From Allomyces macrogynus ATCC 38327 (lineage: Eukaryota; Blastocladiomycota; Blastocladiomycetes; Blastocladiales; Blastocladiaceae): a DNA stretch of 64,000 nucleotides. Position 1 is the first letter of the stretch. Every line of letters begins with the position of its first letter. Below are positions 34,214 to 45,377 of the stretch, in pieces. The translations under genes and the position numbers were made by a program. Under the pieces are notes generated by a model. The model saw only the letters and a list, made by a program, of their open reading frames with translations. It had not been told where the DNA came from and did not search any database. The stretch spans positions 2,769,380 to 2,833,379 of the forward strand of contig GG745328.1 of assembly GCA_000151295.1 (NCBI GenBank), read 5' to 3'.

Positions 34214-35808
34214 ATGTCGTGCCGTCGCTGCCCAGTGCGCCGTGATCTCGTCCAGCTCCTCGTCGACTTGGCGCAAGTGGAAGAAGTCGCCACCGCAGTC
34301 TCCAGCCGCGGTCCGCTCGCACTCGCCATTTGGAACGACATTTCAGACGGAGTCAAGGCTCTCGTGGACCAGCAAGACGACAACCATCCTCAGCAAGCAT
34401 CGCACGACTCTGACGCTGCCAGCCATAAGGAAGAACATGACATTCTGCATGTGTCCAAGAAGCGGCGCCTGGAACCCGCCGCCAGCAGCACACAAGAGCC
34501 AGAGGGCACATTTGACTGGTCGGTGCTCGAGGCCGACGCGAGCGAACTCGTCGACCTGGCGGCGCTCGCGATTCGCTCAGTTCCGTACCATGAGGTGACG
34601 CGTGCGATCCGCATTCTCCACCAGGCCGCGTCGACGTGCCGCGCCGTCACAATGGTTCTGGCCTCAACCGATGCGCTGGCCTCAGGCAACGTCAATCGCG
34701 ACGACGAGGGCGGATATCATAGCCTCGCCCAGGCGCTCCGCATCCTCGACGAGTCGCTCATTGTTACGGGCCTTCCCGTCCTCGCCGACCGGACGCACGC
34801 CCTCCTCTCGGCGCTCCATGCGATTTTGCCCCCACTCCCATCCATTTCCGTCGTTCCGGCCCCAAGCGGACCCGACCAATTCACGCCTTTCCTACGCACC
34901 GTGCCTCGTTTCCCGCCAATCCGCTCGTTCCCGGACCCTGGCGCCGTGCCGTGGACGACGTTCACGGACATGGTGAATACGCCATTTGTGATCCGCAGCG
35001 GCGTCGCTCACTGGCCGGCCATGTCGGCGTGGACCGTCCCAAACTTGAATCAACGGTTCGGGCACCGACTTGTGCCTGTGGAGATTGGCAAGTCGTACCT
35101 CGACGCGGTCTGGTCGCAGCGGCTCGTGCCAATGCACGAGTTTTTGCGCGAGTGTGTGGAGTCGTGCACAGTGGGTGGTGGGGAGGATGACAAGAGCGCT
35201 TGCGGCAACGAAGGAGGCGGAAACGACGGCGTGGATAACGAGGAACACCACGAGGACGACGATACCGCGCCGCGCGGAACCATGTACCTGGCGCAGCACG
35301 ACCTATTCCGGCAACTCCCCGCGCTCCGCAGCGACCTCTTTATTCCGGACCAAGTCTACATGTTTCCCAGCCACGACGACGACGACGACGACGACGCGCC
35401 CAATGTCCGATTGCACGCGTGGTTTGGTCCCGCGGGCACCGTAAGCCCGCTGCACCACGACGGCGCGACGCGCAACTTGTACGCGCAAGTCGTTGGGTAC
35501 AAGCGGTTTGTTCTTTTCCCGCCCGAGGATGCGGCGCGGCTGCACCCGCTCGATGGGATTTTGGGGAACTCGAGCCCGGTTGATGTGTTGCACGGGTGGG
35601 ACGTGGACGAGGACCCCGGGTTGCGTGAAGCAAAGGGGGTCGAGTGTGTGTTGGGGCCGGGCGATTTGATGTACTTGCCGGTACGCTTTCATTGGGTTTG
35701 GTGTTCTGGTTGGAGCGCGCGCGACTGACCAGGCCGATCCTGTAGCCGCAGTGGTGGCACTTTGTCCACAGCCTGTCGTATTCGATGAGCGTGAGTTTCT
35801 GGTGGTAA
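34214..35808 (+). CDS. JmjC dioxygenase, KDM8/JMJD5 type
   Basis: Fe(II)/2-oxoglutarate oxygenase of 509 residues; exons 34214-35680 and 35746-35808. The N-terminal helical half is as in JMJD5. The JmjC core begins at VPWTTFTDMVNTPFVIRSGV and HWPAMSAW. Iron ligands are H414 and D416 in SPLHHDGATRNLY and H494 in PQWWHFVHSLS; a Lys in YKRFVLFPPED fits 2-oxoglutarate binding. The protein ends SYSMSVSFWW, the exact style of JMJD5 C-termini, which supports the small last exon. An acidic Glu/Asp/Asn-rich insert (about residues 318-355) and a poly-Asp run lie in the core loops. JMJD5 proteins have been assigned histone demethylase, peptidase and arginyl hydroxylase activities; which applies here is unknown. 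Confidence 0.92.
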
Positions 35809-35876
35809 CACGTGGCAAACGCTCATCTAGATATATTTACAGCGTTGGCGTTGGATCGTGCGTATCAAACGCGATC

Positions 35877-36705
35877 CTACCGCCCCGTGGCGATTTTGAT
35901 CTGGAACGTGCATTGCGGGATCCCGACCGATTCGGCCATGACGACGGTCGCGTACCCGAGGCCGGCGAGAGCGCCGCGGATCAGACCGCACGGGTACCAG
36001 AGAAACTATGCATGTGCACCGACAAGGGGAACCAAGTCAGGTTCGATCGCGACAGGGTGGAAGAAAACCAGAGGAATCATACCGGCGTCATGGCCTGCGT
36101 CGCGTCCTGCAACGTCGTGGCGCCGCTTGCGTTCATGAACCAGCGGAAGTTGTTGTCTTGCAGCACGTAGACGCCCTACCATTGGCCATCGCACGCGTTA
36201 GGACCCGGGACTGTCGATACAAGAGCATAGGCCGCGGATATAACGCACACGGTGGTTGGTCTTGAGATTGTCGACCTGTTTGCGGAATACGGCCATCCAA
36301 AACTCCTTGCAAATAAACTTGACCACGTCGAGCGTGTCGGTGAACCGCGTGTGGTCCTTGGCGAGCCTACGCTCGCGCCAACCACACCCATTGAGCCCAC
36401 ACACATTCGCACGCGGAATGCGATCGTGACCCACAGGGCACGTACCGCTCGACGAGCCGCTGGCCAACGTTATAGCCGAGCATTTCCATTTTGAAAAACA
36501 CGGCTTCGCGGTCGCCGCCCGTCATGGCGGCTTCCAGCGCCGGGCCCATTTCCATGAGCAGGCCAAACAGCGCGGGCTCAGCGACGAGCAGCGGGCCGGA
36601 CGCAAAGGACGTGGCGCCCACGGCCGAGACGGAGGATGCGGGCGCGTTGTTGATGCTGCCGCCGGACACGCTTGTTGTTGAGTAGGTCGGGAGTGCGCTG
36701 GACAT
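35877..36705 (-). CDS. TRAPP complex subunit 6 (Trs33)
   Basis: Bet3-family subunit of the TRAPP tether/Rab exchange factor in ER-Golgi and Golgi traffic. Exons in coding order: 36705-36446, 36366-36249, 36175-36083 and 36005-35877; 199 residues. Signature segments in order: [90 protein letters not shown] and [11 protein letters not shown] at the end. The first ~60 residues are Ser/Ala/Thr-rich and extend beyond the usual family start. It is tail-to-tail with KDM8, stops 70 bases apart. Confidence 0.93.
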
Positions 36706-37506
36706 TTGGTTGAGAATAGGCTCGATCGTTGGATGCTGGGCTTGCGAAAACTTGCGCGCGCGTGTGCCGGATATTGTGCGCCAGGTCAACCCGTGCTCGT
36801 AAGGGTGGTTGGCGCGTCGATGGACAGGCGAGACGGCGACGACGGCGACGACGGCGGTGGTAGTTGGCCGCGAGAAGAAGGGACGTCTCGCAGCGTCTGT
36901 CTCACGCGAGAAGTCGCAAACCCTGGCCAGGTTTTGATGCGTCACAGCCACGCCAGAACAATCACATCACACACCTCGCCCAAGAGCGACCATGGTGTGG
37001 CAGTCTTCGCCTCGCTTCTCTCCTGCGTTGGACCCGAACACGGACCATCCACCGCGCGCCCCTACCCGCCGACCACTTCACGCAAAGGGTCGCAATCGCT
37101 CGCTGCCCGCTGCCGTCAGCTCAAGTACGCCTTGGACCGAGTACGTCGCCGGTTTCGTTGCCCTGTCCTCGTTTTTGCCCGCGCGGCCCTTGTTTTGCGT
37201 CTTCAATGGGACGGCTGTGAACCACGCCCGTAAAAAGATCGCTGAAAAGAATAAGAAAGTAAATCAACGAAGAACTGGGCGAAAAAATGAATGGTCGCTA
37301 AAAAGAAGTACTTGTTCCAGCGTCGTTTGGCCAGAAAAGACTCCTTCGGAGCATCAACCCTCCCCTCTCTCACGTCAGCGGTATGTGATGACTTACTCTC
37401 AATTGGTGCAGGCCCGGCAACACAAAGTCCAAGATGCTAAACTGCGCCATGGACGCCGTCGACGTTGACACGGAGTAGATCTCTCGTCTCGAGCGCGACC
37501 ATCATC
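36706..37506. other. Divergent promoter region; possible small ORF
   Basis: About 800 bases between TRAPPC6 and PABPN1. One plus frame (36992-37468) contains a hydrophobic stretch, YVAGFVALSSFLPARPLFCV, followed by a Lys-rich tail. It matches nothing I know and has no intron or start support, so I do not call it a gene. Confidence 0.35.
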
Positions 37507-38623
37507 ATGTCCGATTACGACAACTTTGACCTGCCCGACTTCGATGGCGCACGTCCTTTTCCACATCGTTTCGGTGGTCATGGCCGTTTCGCCTTTGAAC
37601 CAATGTCTGACCACCGATTACGTGCTCTTGTAGGACCTCGACATCGAGGCGATGAAGCGCAAGGTGCTCGAGGCCGAGGAAGAGACCAACAAGCTGCGCG
37701 AGATGCAGGCTGAGGCCGAGCGCGAAATGAACCTGACCCCCACGTCGAGCGTGGGCGGCACTCCCGGCGCGGGCGACACCGACAAAGAAGAATCTGATCG
37801 TCGGTCCGTCTACGTCGGCAACGTCGACTACGCCGTGACGCCCGAGCAGCTGCAAACGCACTTCCAAGGGTGCGGCGTGATCAACCGCGTCACGATCATG
37901 TGCAACAAGGCCACGGGCCAGCCCAAGGGGTTTGCCTACATTGAATTCGCCGAGACCACCGCCGTGGCCGCGGCGATGGCTCTCAACGAGTCGATCATCA
38001 ATGGCCGCGCGATCAAGGTCACGCCCAAGCGCACCAACGTGCCCGGGCTCGCCGCGCGCGGACGCGGACGTGGTCGTGGCCGCGGCGGACGCGGTGGGGG
38101 TGGCTACATGCACCACGGCGGGTACCCGCCGTACCCGTACCCGCCGCCTTACCCGTACCCGGCGCCCTACCCATACGCGGCGCCCTACCCGTACCCGCCG
38201 CCGCCGCACCACTACGGGTACCCGCCGCCTCCACCGCACGGCGCGCACCCTCCCACAGCCGGCGCGCCACCGGCGCCTGGTGCGTCAGCGAGCGACAAGC
38301 CCGACGCGCCCAAGGTCGACGGCGCGCCTGACGCTGCAGCGGGCGCCGTCACGCACGCGCCGCCGCCGCAAGGCCCGCACGGCGCGCCGCACGGCCATGG
38401 GATGTACCCGCCGCCGCCCGGGCACGGGCACGGCATGTACCCGCCGCCACAGGGAGCGCATATGCCGCCGCCGGGTGCGGCACCGCATATGATGCACCAC
38501 GCGCCGCCACCGGGGATGCCGGGGTACCCACCAATGGGCGGCGCGCCGTACGGTGGAGCGCCGGGTGGTGGTGGAGCGCGCGGTGGGTTCCGCGGGCGTG
38601 GGCGGCAGCATCCATATTACTAG
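37507..38623 (+). CDS. Nuclear poly(A)-binding protein 2 (PABPN1/Pab2)
   Basis: Nuclear poly(A)-binding protein acting in polyadenylation and RNA surveillance. The main exon starts at 37634 and runs to 38623. A coiled-coil ([20 protein letters not shown]) precedes one RRM with RNP2 [11 protein letters not shown] and RNP1 KGFAYIEF; the loop [17 protein letters not shown] is diagnostic of PABPN1. Then come an RGG-like patch and a long Pro/Tyr/Gly/His-rich tail with repeated YPYPPP units and GHGMYPPP repeats, ending in [13 protein letters not shown]. The tail is much longer than in animal or fission-yeast homologs. A first exon starting [13 protein letters not shown] at 37507 looks right, but I find no in-phase GT donor, so the Met at 37652 could be the start. 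Confidence 0.88.
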
Positions 38624-40542
38624 CCGTTGCGTGGGTGATTTGCGCGTGCAAGCGTGTTTGGAAGAGTGGAGCTGATGGGAAGCGAGTGGCGTGTTTAATT
38701 ATGATGTTTTGGTTCCATTTCTCTGTTGTTCCATTTCTCTCGAAATCGTGAATGATAATTCGTTTGCGTCAAGCCTTCTTTTGCGAACGTCCGTTAACCG
38801 GCCCAGTACAGAAAAACCAGCAACGCGGTCGAAATAGGTCGGTCACTGTCAACGGGGACTTGTGTTTCTCATGGTTCCTCGCATGACAGGGCGAGCGAGG
38901 CCAGCAGGAGCACTCTGCTCGACACCTGGAAGCTGGATCGAGCTCACCATATTACGTTCGAGCCACGCGAGCCGACAAGCAGCTGCGGGACCGAACGAAA
39001 CGCGTCGAACGGGCATCCGAACACATACGGTGGGCAACGACAGCAGCAGATGCAGGGAAGAGTACCCGCCGCCCACTTCAAACGGAAATTACTTGTGTTT
39101 CTCATGACACATCGGGGCGCGTGACAGCACGAGCATAAACCTTAGCAATGCCACGGTAGCGGGCGCGAAGAGTATCCCATCCGCTTCGCCTTGTCTTCAG
39201 TCACGGTTCCATGCTTTTTCGCAAAAGCAAATAGCAACGGACGGCGCCGAGGCCGGCAGGACTCCCCGCTCCCAGCGCGCTCGATCGCCACGCACCACCG
39301 TGCGTAACACGTCCCTGAACCCTGTGCACCCCCCGCGAGCTGCTTTCGACAGGCGGAAGCGCGTCGAGCGGGAGCGCAGGGGACGCGTGCGCTCGTGTGG
39401 TGGCGGCAGTCAGGTGCGCGGGGCGGGGTGGCCGGTCGGCGGCAATATGATTACTAACACTTCTTCGGTCCATTGGGACTTGGAGCGCGCGCGCGAGTTG
39501 TTTGCAGGAAGTTGGGGTGCGTAGTGGGCATAATTCAGAGCAATGGCGGCGTCGTCCGCGACGTTGCAAGCGTGACGCGTCGACGGCGATCACGTACTCG
39601 GTCACGGGAGTGCACGGGGCGAGGCGCCGTCGGGCGGAGCAGTTTCGCTTTCGCGCGCTGGCCGCTCGCCCACTTCGACAAGACGCCGTGCTGCTGTTGC
39701 TGCTGCTCGCCGCGCGTCCGCCGGCGCCGACCACACCAGACAACCACCATCACCACCCTCGTCCGACACGAACTTGCGCCCAGCAGCAACGCTAACGCCG
39801 ACGGCACGACGACACCCGCAGCTGCAACTCTTCCATCCACTCCACGAGCCGCCGACCCCAGCTGCGAGCGCCGCGACCCGCGCGCCCATCCGCCCTCAAG
39901 CGCCCGCTCTGGATCGGCAAGGTCAACTGCGCGCCAACCAAGAACCGTGCTCGACCAGGACCCGTTCGCCCGCGCGTCTCTGGCCCCGCGCCGACGTGTC
40001 CACCGGATTGCGGCCAGTGCTCTTTGACGCGCGACCTGCCGCGCTCGTGTGGTGACATTGCCGCCGGTCAAACGGCCACGGCGCTGCGCCGCACAAACCG
40101 CCGGCCCAAGCGAGCACCGACCTTTTTGACGCCGCCCCCGCACGCGCGCTTCGTTACCGCGTTACCACGACCCCGCGCGCCCGGCCGGCCCATCTCGCGC
40201 GCCGTTCCGCGTGCATCGCGTGCCGCCCGACCGCAGGTACGGCCTCTGTATGCCGGCCCCGCTCGCGTCAGACCCATCGTAGCGCCCCCGCAAGCTCGCC
40301 ACGAGCGCTGGTCAATTCACGACGATGGGCGGCACGTCCACGACACGGGCGAGATGCCGCACGCCCAAGGTGGTCCTGACGCGCCGCCATTCCTTGGTCC
40401 ACGATCGTACCTAGGCCCGCCCCGCCTCTCGCGCCGCGGCCGACCGCATGGTCCGGCACGGCCACGACCCTTGCGTGCCGCTTGTGCTGCTGCCCGCCTT
40501 CTCTCACCCGCCGCCCGCTTTTGACCGTGACGTGCCGCGACC
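38624..40542. other. 1.9-kb region without a supported gene
   Basis: The longest gene-free stretch in the window. The first part (to about 39100) is AT-richer and probably PABPN1 3' UTR. The rest is GC-rich, with overlapping low-complexity frames on both strands (Arg/Ala/Pro) that show no domain. The last few hundred bases are presumably the promoter and long 5' leader of the LUFS gene. Confidence 0.4.
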
Positions 40543-41116
40543 ATGGACGGCGATCGCATGTACGTCGTGGCGTCGGTCGTTCAATCTCACTCGCGTTGGC
40601 CAGGCAATCGCTGACCGCTCGTGCATCGCATCAGGCTCAACCTCTACATCTTCGACTACTGCCGCAAGCGCAACTACTCCGCCTCGGCGCTCGCCTTCTA
40701 CAATGAGGTGCTCGCCGGGGACCAGTCCGCTGGCAGTGGCGATGCGGCCGCATTGGCGCCGATCGCCGACTTGGCCGACTTACCGCCGCTCGCGATCCCA
40801 ATCGACACGCCCGACGGCGGGTTCCTCTACGAGTGGTGGAGCGTGTTCTGGGACATGTTCAAGGCGCGGACCACGTCGGGCGGGTCGCGCGAGGCGCTGA
40901 TTTTCGTCGAGGTACGGTTGGTGCCGACCGAAAATGACGGGACGAATGGACGATGAGCACGTTCCCGGATGCACGGCTGACCATGGTGCGGACCCACGCT
41001 TGCGCACGCACAAACGTGTAGAATCAGAATCTCTTGCAGCAGCGCGACAAGGAGGCGCGGCTTGCGACGGCCGCCGCGCAACAGCAGCAACAACAGCAGC
41101 AACAACAGCAACAGCA

Positions 41117-41157
<41 letters not shown>

Positions 41158-42437
41158 TTCAGCAGCAGCAGCAGCAGCTCCAGCAGCAGCAGCAACAAGC
41201 GCAGCTTCAACAACAACAGCAACCGCCGCAACAGCCGCAACCTCCGCAACCGCAACCGCAACCGCCGCAACCCGGCCCTCCCAATCCGGCCGCCCCAACG
41301 GGCGCGACCATGGGCCTGCAGGGCGTCACGTTCTCAACGGGCGACGCGCCGCCCAGTTCGACCGTCCCGGGCTTACCGCCACCGCCGCCGGGCGTGCCGC
41401 TGCATTTGTGGGCGCAACAGCACCAGCAAATGCTCGCGCACCAGCAGCAGCAGCTCCAGCAACAGCAACAACAACCGCCGCAACAGCAACAAGGACCGCA
41501 GCCTGGATTCCAAGTGATCGGCGGCCCGCCGAACCCGCAGCCGCAACCGCAACCGCAGCAGCCGCATTCGCGCGCGATGATGCCGCCTGGTCCGAACGGT
41601 GTCGTGGACGCGATCGACGTGCGCGCGCAGCAGCAGATGCAGTACCAGCGGCTCCTGGCCGCGCAGCAGCAGCAGCAACAGCAGCAACTTCAACAACAGC
41701 TGGCCGGCCAGCCACAACCGCCGCAACCGCAACCACCGCAGCCGCAAGGAATGGTACCCACCGGCATGCGTCCGCCGATGGCACCGCCCATGGGCATGGC
41801 CCCGCAGCAACAGCAACAGCAGCAGCCGCCGCAACCGCCACCGCAGCCGGCACCGCCCGGGTCGGCGCTCACATCGCCCGTCCCGCAGCAGCAGCAGTTG
41901 CATATGGCGCAGATCGCGCAGTTCCAGCAGCAGCAGCAGCAACTGCAGCAGCAGGCGGCCGCCGCGGCCGCCGCGGTCGTGGGAGGTGTCGGTGCACCGA
42001 TGCCGCAACCACCGAATCCGGCAGACCCGAACGTGCGGCCCATGACGCCGCACCTTGCACAGGGCACGTTGCGGCCATCGCAGACGCCGCAGCCGCAGCC
42101 GGCGCCGCCCGGCGCACCCGCGGCGGCGGCGGCGGCGGCACCGGGGGGGATCGCGAATGGTGCCGCCGCAAGTGGGGGCGGGGGTGGCGAGGACGTGCAG
42201 CTCACGCACGAGTTGCAGCACCATTTGCTCACGACGGCGATGCGCGAACTCGGGCTCGGGAATCGGGATCCGAAGGCGCTATCCGAGGCCGAGCGCGGGA
42301 TGCTCTTCACGGTCATGAATAGCAAGTTATCGATGCTGCGTCGGCAGCAGTATGTTGCAAGGGTGGACGGCGGCCGATCGTCGGGCCGCCGCGGCAGGGT
42401 CAGCAATCATCAACAAGTGCTGATGCAGCCGCCGGTG
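40543..42437 (+). CDS. LUFS/LisH polyglutamine corepressor, N-terminal part
   Basis: Leads into a LEUNIG/Flo8-like transcriptional regulator. Exons: 40543-40559 (MDGDR), 40635-40911 and 41022 up to the assembly gap. The LisH/LUFS domain reads MLNLYIFDYCRKRNYSASAL then AFYNEVL, GGFLYEWWSVFWDMFKART. Exon 3 holds a CAG/CAA tract coding for long glutamine runs, then Pro/Gln/Ala repeats. A helical block just before the gap (HELQHHLLTTAMRELGLGNR, LSEAERGMLFTVMNSKLSML) may be a protein-interaction segment. The gap starts at 42438. It most likely continues into the WD40 part at 42891-45377. Confidence 0.82.
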
Positions 42438-42537
42438 NNNNNNNNNNNNNNNNNNNNNNNNNNNNNNNNNNNNNNNNNNNNNNNNNNNNNNNNNNNNNNN
42501 NNNNNNNNNNNNNNNNNNNNNNNNNNNNNNNNNNNNN
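42438..42537. other. Assembly gap (100 N)
   Basis: Exactly 100 Ns, a conventional placeholder for a gap of unknown length, placed inside a repeat-rich gene. Confidence 0.98.
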
Positions 42538-42890
42538 TCTATACGAACTCCCACTCCCCGGCTGCGTACATAGTATTGTTCTATGTATACTAATCTACTT
42601 ACCACAGATAGATTATGTGCCCTCGTTTTTAGTGACTCACGATGCTCCTCGCCGATCGTCCAATTCGTGTTATTTTCTTCAGCCCGGTTCAGTCTCACCT
42701 CGTTGACCAACACTTGAACTCCACACGCCTCATCTCCCCAGCACTCGACGGCTTTGCCCGGCATGTCGACCTAGTCTTTTTTACCCAATCTTCCAAAAGC
42801 TCATTACCACAGTTCCCCCCTATGCGCTGAGTCGCCCGCGAGGACGCCGCCGCCCCGAGCTCAAGGGCCCCGCCGCACACCAGTTCATGA
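42538..42890. other. AT-rich segment after the gap
   Basis: Visibly lower in GC than either side, with many stops in all frames and no coding support. It could be an intron, a promoter for a separate downstream gene, or sequence placed wrongly next to the gap. Confidence 0.4.
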
Positions 42891-45377
42891 ATGGCGCAGC
42901 GCGCGAAACAACAGCAGCAGCAACAGTTGCTGCAGCAGTCCCAGCCGCAGGGCCAGCCGACGGCGAGCGGGTCCCCCGCACCGATGGGCAAGGGGTCGAC
43001 GCCGAGCCCCGCCGACGCGGCCAACGGTGCCGGGAATGGCGGCGGCGGGAAGCGCGCGAAACGGCCGCGCACGGAATCGTCGTCGGTCGCGCACACGATG
43101 TCGCCGTCGCCGACGCTCGCGCAGGCGCAGTTGCATTTGCAGCAGCAGGTTGTGTCGGGCGCAAATGCCGCGCTGTTGCTCCAGCAGCAACAGCAACAAC
43201 AACAACAGCAGCAGCAGCAGCAGCAGCAGCAGATGGCCGCGGCCGCGGCCGCGCAACAGCAGCAACAGGACGCGCCGCCGACGCCGCAGTTGCAGCACCA
43301 GCAGTTGCAAATGACGCAGTTGCACCAGCAGCAGCAGCAGATGCTCGTGCAACAGGCGCAGCTCGCGGCTCAGCAGGCGATGCATCCGCAAGCTGGGATG
43401 CTCGGTCCTGCCGCGCAACAGCAGCACCAAGCCGCGCTCGCTCGACTCCACCAGCAACAGCAGCAACAACAGCAGCAGCAGCAACAGCAGCAGCAGCACC
43501 AGCAGATGTTGCTTCAACAGCAAGCTCTGCAGCAGCAACAGCAAGCCCAGCAGCAACAAGCTGCGGCCGCTGCGGCCGCTGCCGCGTTGCGATCGCCGCA
43601 GTTGCAGCAGCAGCATCTGCTCCAGCATTCCGCGACCGGCACGCCCGGCTCTGGCACGCCCGCGCTCCCGTCGGCGCAGCTCTCGGCCAACGACTTGCAG
43701 TTACTCGGCACGCTGAACAGCCCAACGCCGCACCCGGTGCAACTCGGATCGCCCGTGGGCATGCCGCAGCAGCTCGTGCAACAGCAGCAGCAACCGCCGA
43801 CGCAGCAACAGTTGCAGCAGCAAGTGCAGCAGCAACAACAGCAGCAGCTGCATTTGCAGCAGATGCAGCAGATGCAGCAGTTCCAGCTCCAGCAGCAGCA
43901 ACAACAGCAGCAACTGCAGCAGCAGCAGCTCGTCGCACAACAGCAAGCACAAGCGCAAGCCGCGCTCTCGCACCCGTTCCAGCTCCCGCCCGCGCCGCAG
44001 TCCAACCAGCAGCCGCCGCCGCCGCCGCCGTCGCAGCAGCAGCCGTTCGATCTCGAGCAGCAGATCCTCGCACTGACGCAGAGCACGGGCGTCGGCGCGA
44101 CTCTCGACACGAACCCGGACCTCGAGGCCGAGCTCAATGGATTTCTCGACCCGAGCAACATGTTTGACGCTGATGCTATGATGGGGAGTGGGACCGTGTC
44201 GCCGGGCGTGCATGGTGGACCCGGCGGTGCCGGGAGTCAAGCAATGCTCGACCCGGTGCTCGCCACGATTGGGCCGCTTGTGGGCCACCCAAACAAGCTG
44301 TCGACGTGTGACGTGCACTGGTCGGGCTCGCTCGCTGCGGCCGGGTCCGGGCCACCCGATAAGCGTGTGACGCTGTGGAACACGCACACGCGCGTGCGGT
44401 GTCAAGTGCTCGACGAGCACACGGCGCACCTGTCATGCGTGCGGTTCGCCGGCGACCTCTTGCTCACGGCCGGGTACGACAGCGCCATCAAGGTCTGGCA
44501 AGCGCGGCGCAATGCGACGTGCGAGATGATTGCCGAAGAATCGATGGGCGAGTTGGGCGACTCGGCCGCCGCGCGCGCCGTGCTGGATGGCGAAGCGGCC
44601 TACGTGCGCGTGCAAACGATTAACGTCGGCAGTGTCGTCACGGCGGTCGACCGGATCGGACACCACCATCTGTGCGCGATCGACGGCGACGGCGAGTTCC
44701 GCGTGCTTGATTTGGCCGCGGGCGGTGCCCTCGTCCAGCAGTTCAAGCTCGCGCAGCACGGGCATAGCTATGCGACGAACCCGTTACGCGCACGTGCACG
44801 CGCCGCGCCGCGCGGCGGGATCGGCGCGTCCGACCGCGTTGTTGCCGTCGGGCTCAACTCGACGCTCTACGTGATTGACGTGCCCGACGCATCAACGTCG
44901 AACGGCGTACCAAGTGTCGCGGGCGCATCGCCACCCGCCGACGCTGTGCGCGCCCTGTCGACGCCGCACGGGCGCAACATCCACGCAATCGACTGGGCGC
45001 GCGGTGGGTCCTACCTGCTGACCGCTTCCGAGGACGTGGTCGTGGTTTGGGACACGAGCGCATGGAAACCGATCGTCTCGGTACCCGCGCAGGGCGCGAA
45101 AGTCACGTCGGCCGCGTTCTTGGTCCCGTCCGCGACGAGCAATCCGACCAAGGTTGTGTTTGGTGAGTACGAGCTCGTCTACGTCTGGGACTTTGTCGCT
45201 GCCGCCGCCGGTGGGAATACGTCGCCCTTGTTGGCGAAACCGGTCCGTGGGCATCCGGGCGGGAACGTGACGTGTATCGCGTCGGCGAGCCAGGCGAGCG
45301 ACGGGTCGGTATTGGTCTTGTCGGCAGGCATGTGCAAGGACCAGAATCTGATGCTGTGGCGAGCATCCAATGATTGA
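42891..45377 (+). CDS. Polyglutamine WD40 protein, C-terminal part of LEUNIG-like corepressor
   Basis: Open frame of 828 residues. The first ~390 are almost all Gln with Ala, Leu and Pro, with a Lys/Arg cluster (GGGKRAKRPRTESSS) that could be a nuclear signal. Then a short acidic block (LEAELNGFLDPSNMFDADAM), as found before the WD repeats in LEUNIG proteins. From about residue 460 come WD40 repeats: KLSTCDVHWSGSLAAAGSG with KRVTLWNTHT, HTAHLSCVRFAGDLLLTAGY with DSAIKVWQ, NIHAIDWARGGSYLLTASED with VVVVWDTS, VVFGEYELVYVWDF, and a final MCKDQNLMLWR. An in-frame TGA sits directly before the Met at 42891. With the LUFS part upstream, one gene broken by the gap is the simplest reading, but an independent gene starting at 42891 is possible. 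Confidence 0.82.
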   Translation: MAQRAKQQQQQQLLQQSQPQGQPTASGSPAPMGKGSTPSPADAANGAGNGGGGKRAKRPRTESSSVAHTMSPSPTLAQAQLHLQQQVVSGANAALLLQQQQQQQQQQQQQQQQQMAAAAAAQQQQQDAPPTPQLQHQQLQMTQLHQQQQQMLVQQAQLAAQQAMHPQAGMLGPAAQQQHQAALARLHQQQQQQQQQQQQQQQHQQMLLQQQALQQQQQAQQQQAAAAAAAAALRSPQLQQQHLLQHSATGTPGSGTPALPSAQLSANDLQLLGTLNSPTPHPVQLGSPVGMPQQLVQQQQQPPTQQQLQQQVQQQQQQQLHLQQMQQMQQFQLQQQQQQQQLQQQQLVAQQQAQAQAALSHPFQLPPAPQSNQQPPPPPPSQQQPFDLEQQILALTQSTGVGATLDTNPDLEAELNGFLDPSNMFDADAMMGSGTVSPGVHGGPGGAGSQAMLDPVLATIGPLVGHPNKLSTCDVHWSGSLAAAGSGPPDKRVTLWNTHTRVRCQVLDEHTAHLSCVRFAGDLLLTAGYDSAIKVWQARRNATCEMIAEESMGELGDSAAARAVLDGEAAYVRVQTINVGSVVTAVDRIGHHHLCAIDGDGEFRVLDLAAGGALVQQFKLAQHGHSYATNPLRARARAAPRGGIGASDRVVAVGLNSTLYVIDVPDASTSNGVPSVAGASPPADAVRALSTPHGRNIHAIDWARGGSYLLTASEDVVVVWDTSAWKPIVSVPAQGAKVTSAAFLVPSATSNPTKVVFGEYELVYVWDFVAAAAGGNTSPLLAKPVRGHPGGNVTCIASASQASDGSVLVLSAGMCKDQNLMLWRASND

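Noticed and set aside
36992..37468. Possible 158-residue gene with a hydrophobic segment
   Set aside because: No homology, no clear splice sites, and it sits in a divergent promoter region.
40780..41298. Minus-strand frames made of poly-Ala, poly-Val or poly-Leu
   Set aside because: They are the reverse of the CAG/CAA glutamine tract and have no independent support.
41034..42593. Frame reading straight through the N gap to a stop at 42593
   Set aside because: The gap length is a placeholder, so continuity of frame across it is meaningless.
42820..44073. 417-residue Ala/Arg-rich minus-strand frame
   Set aside because: Antisense shadow of the polyglutamine WD40 exon.
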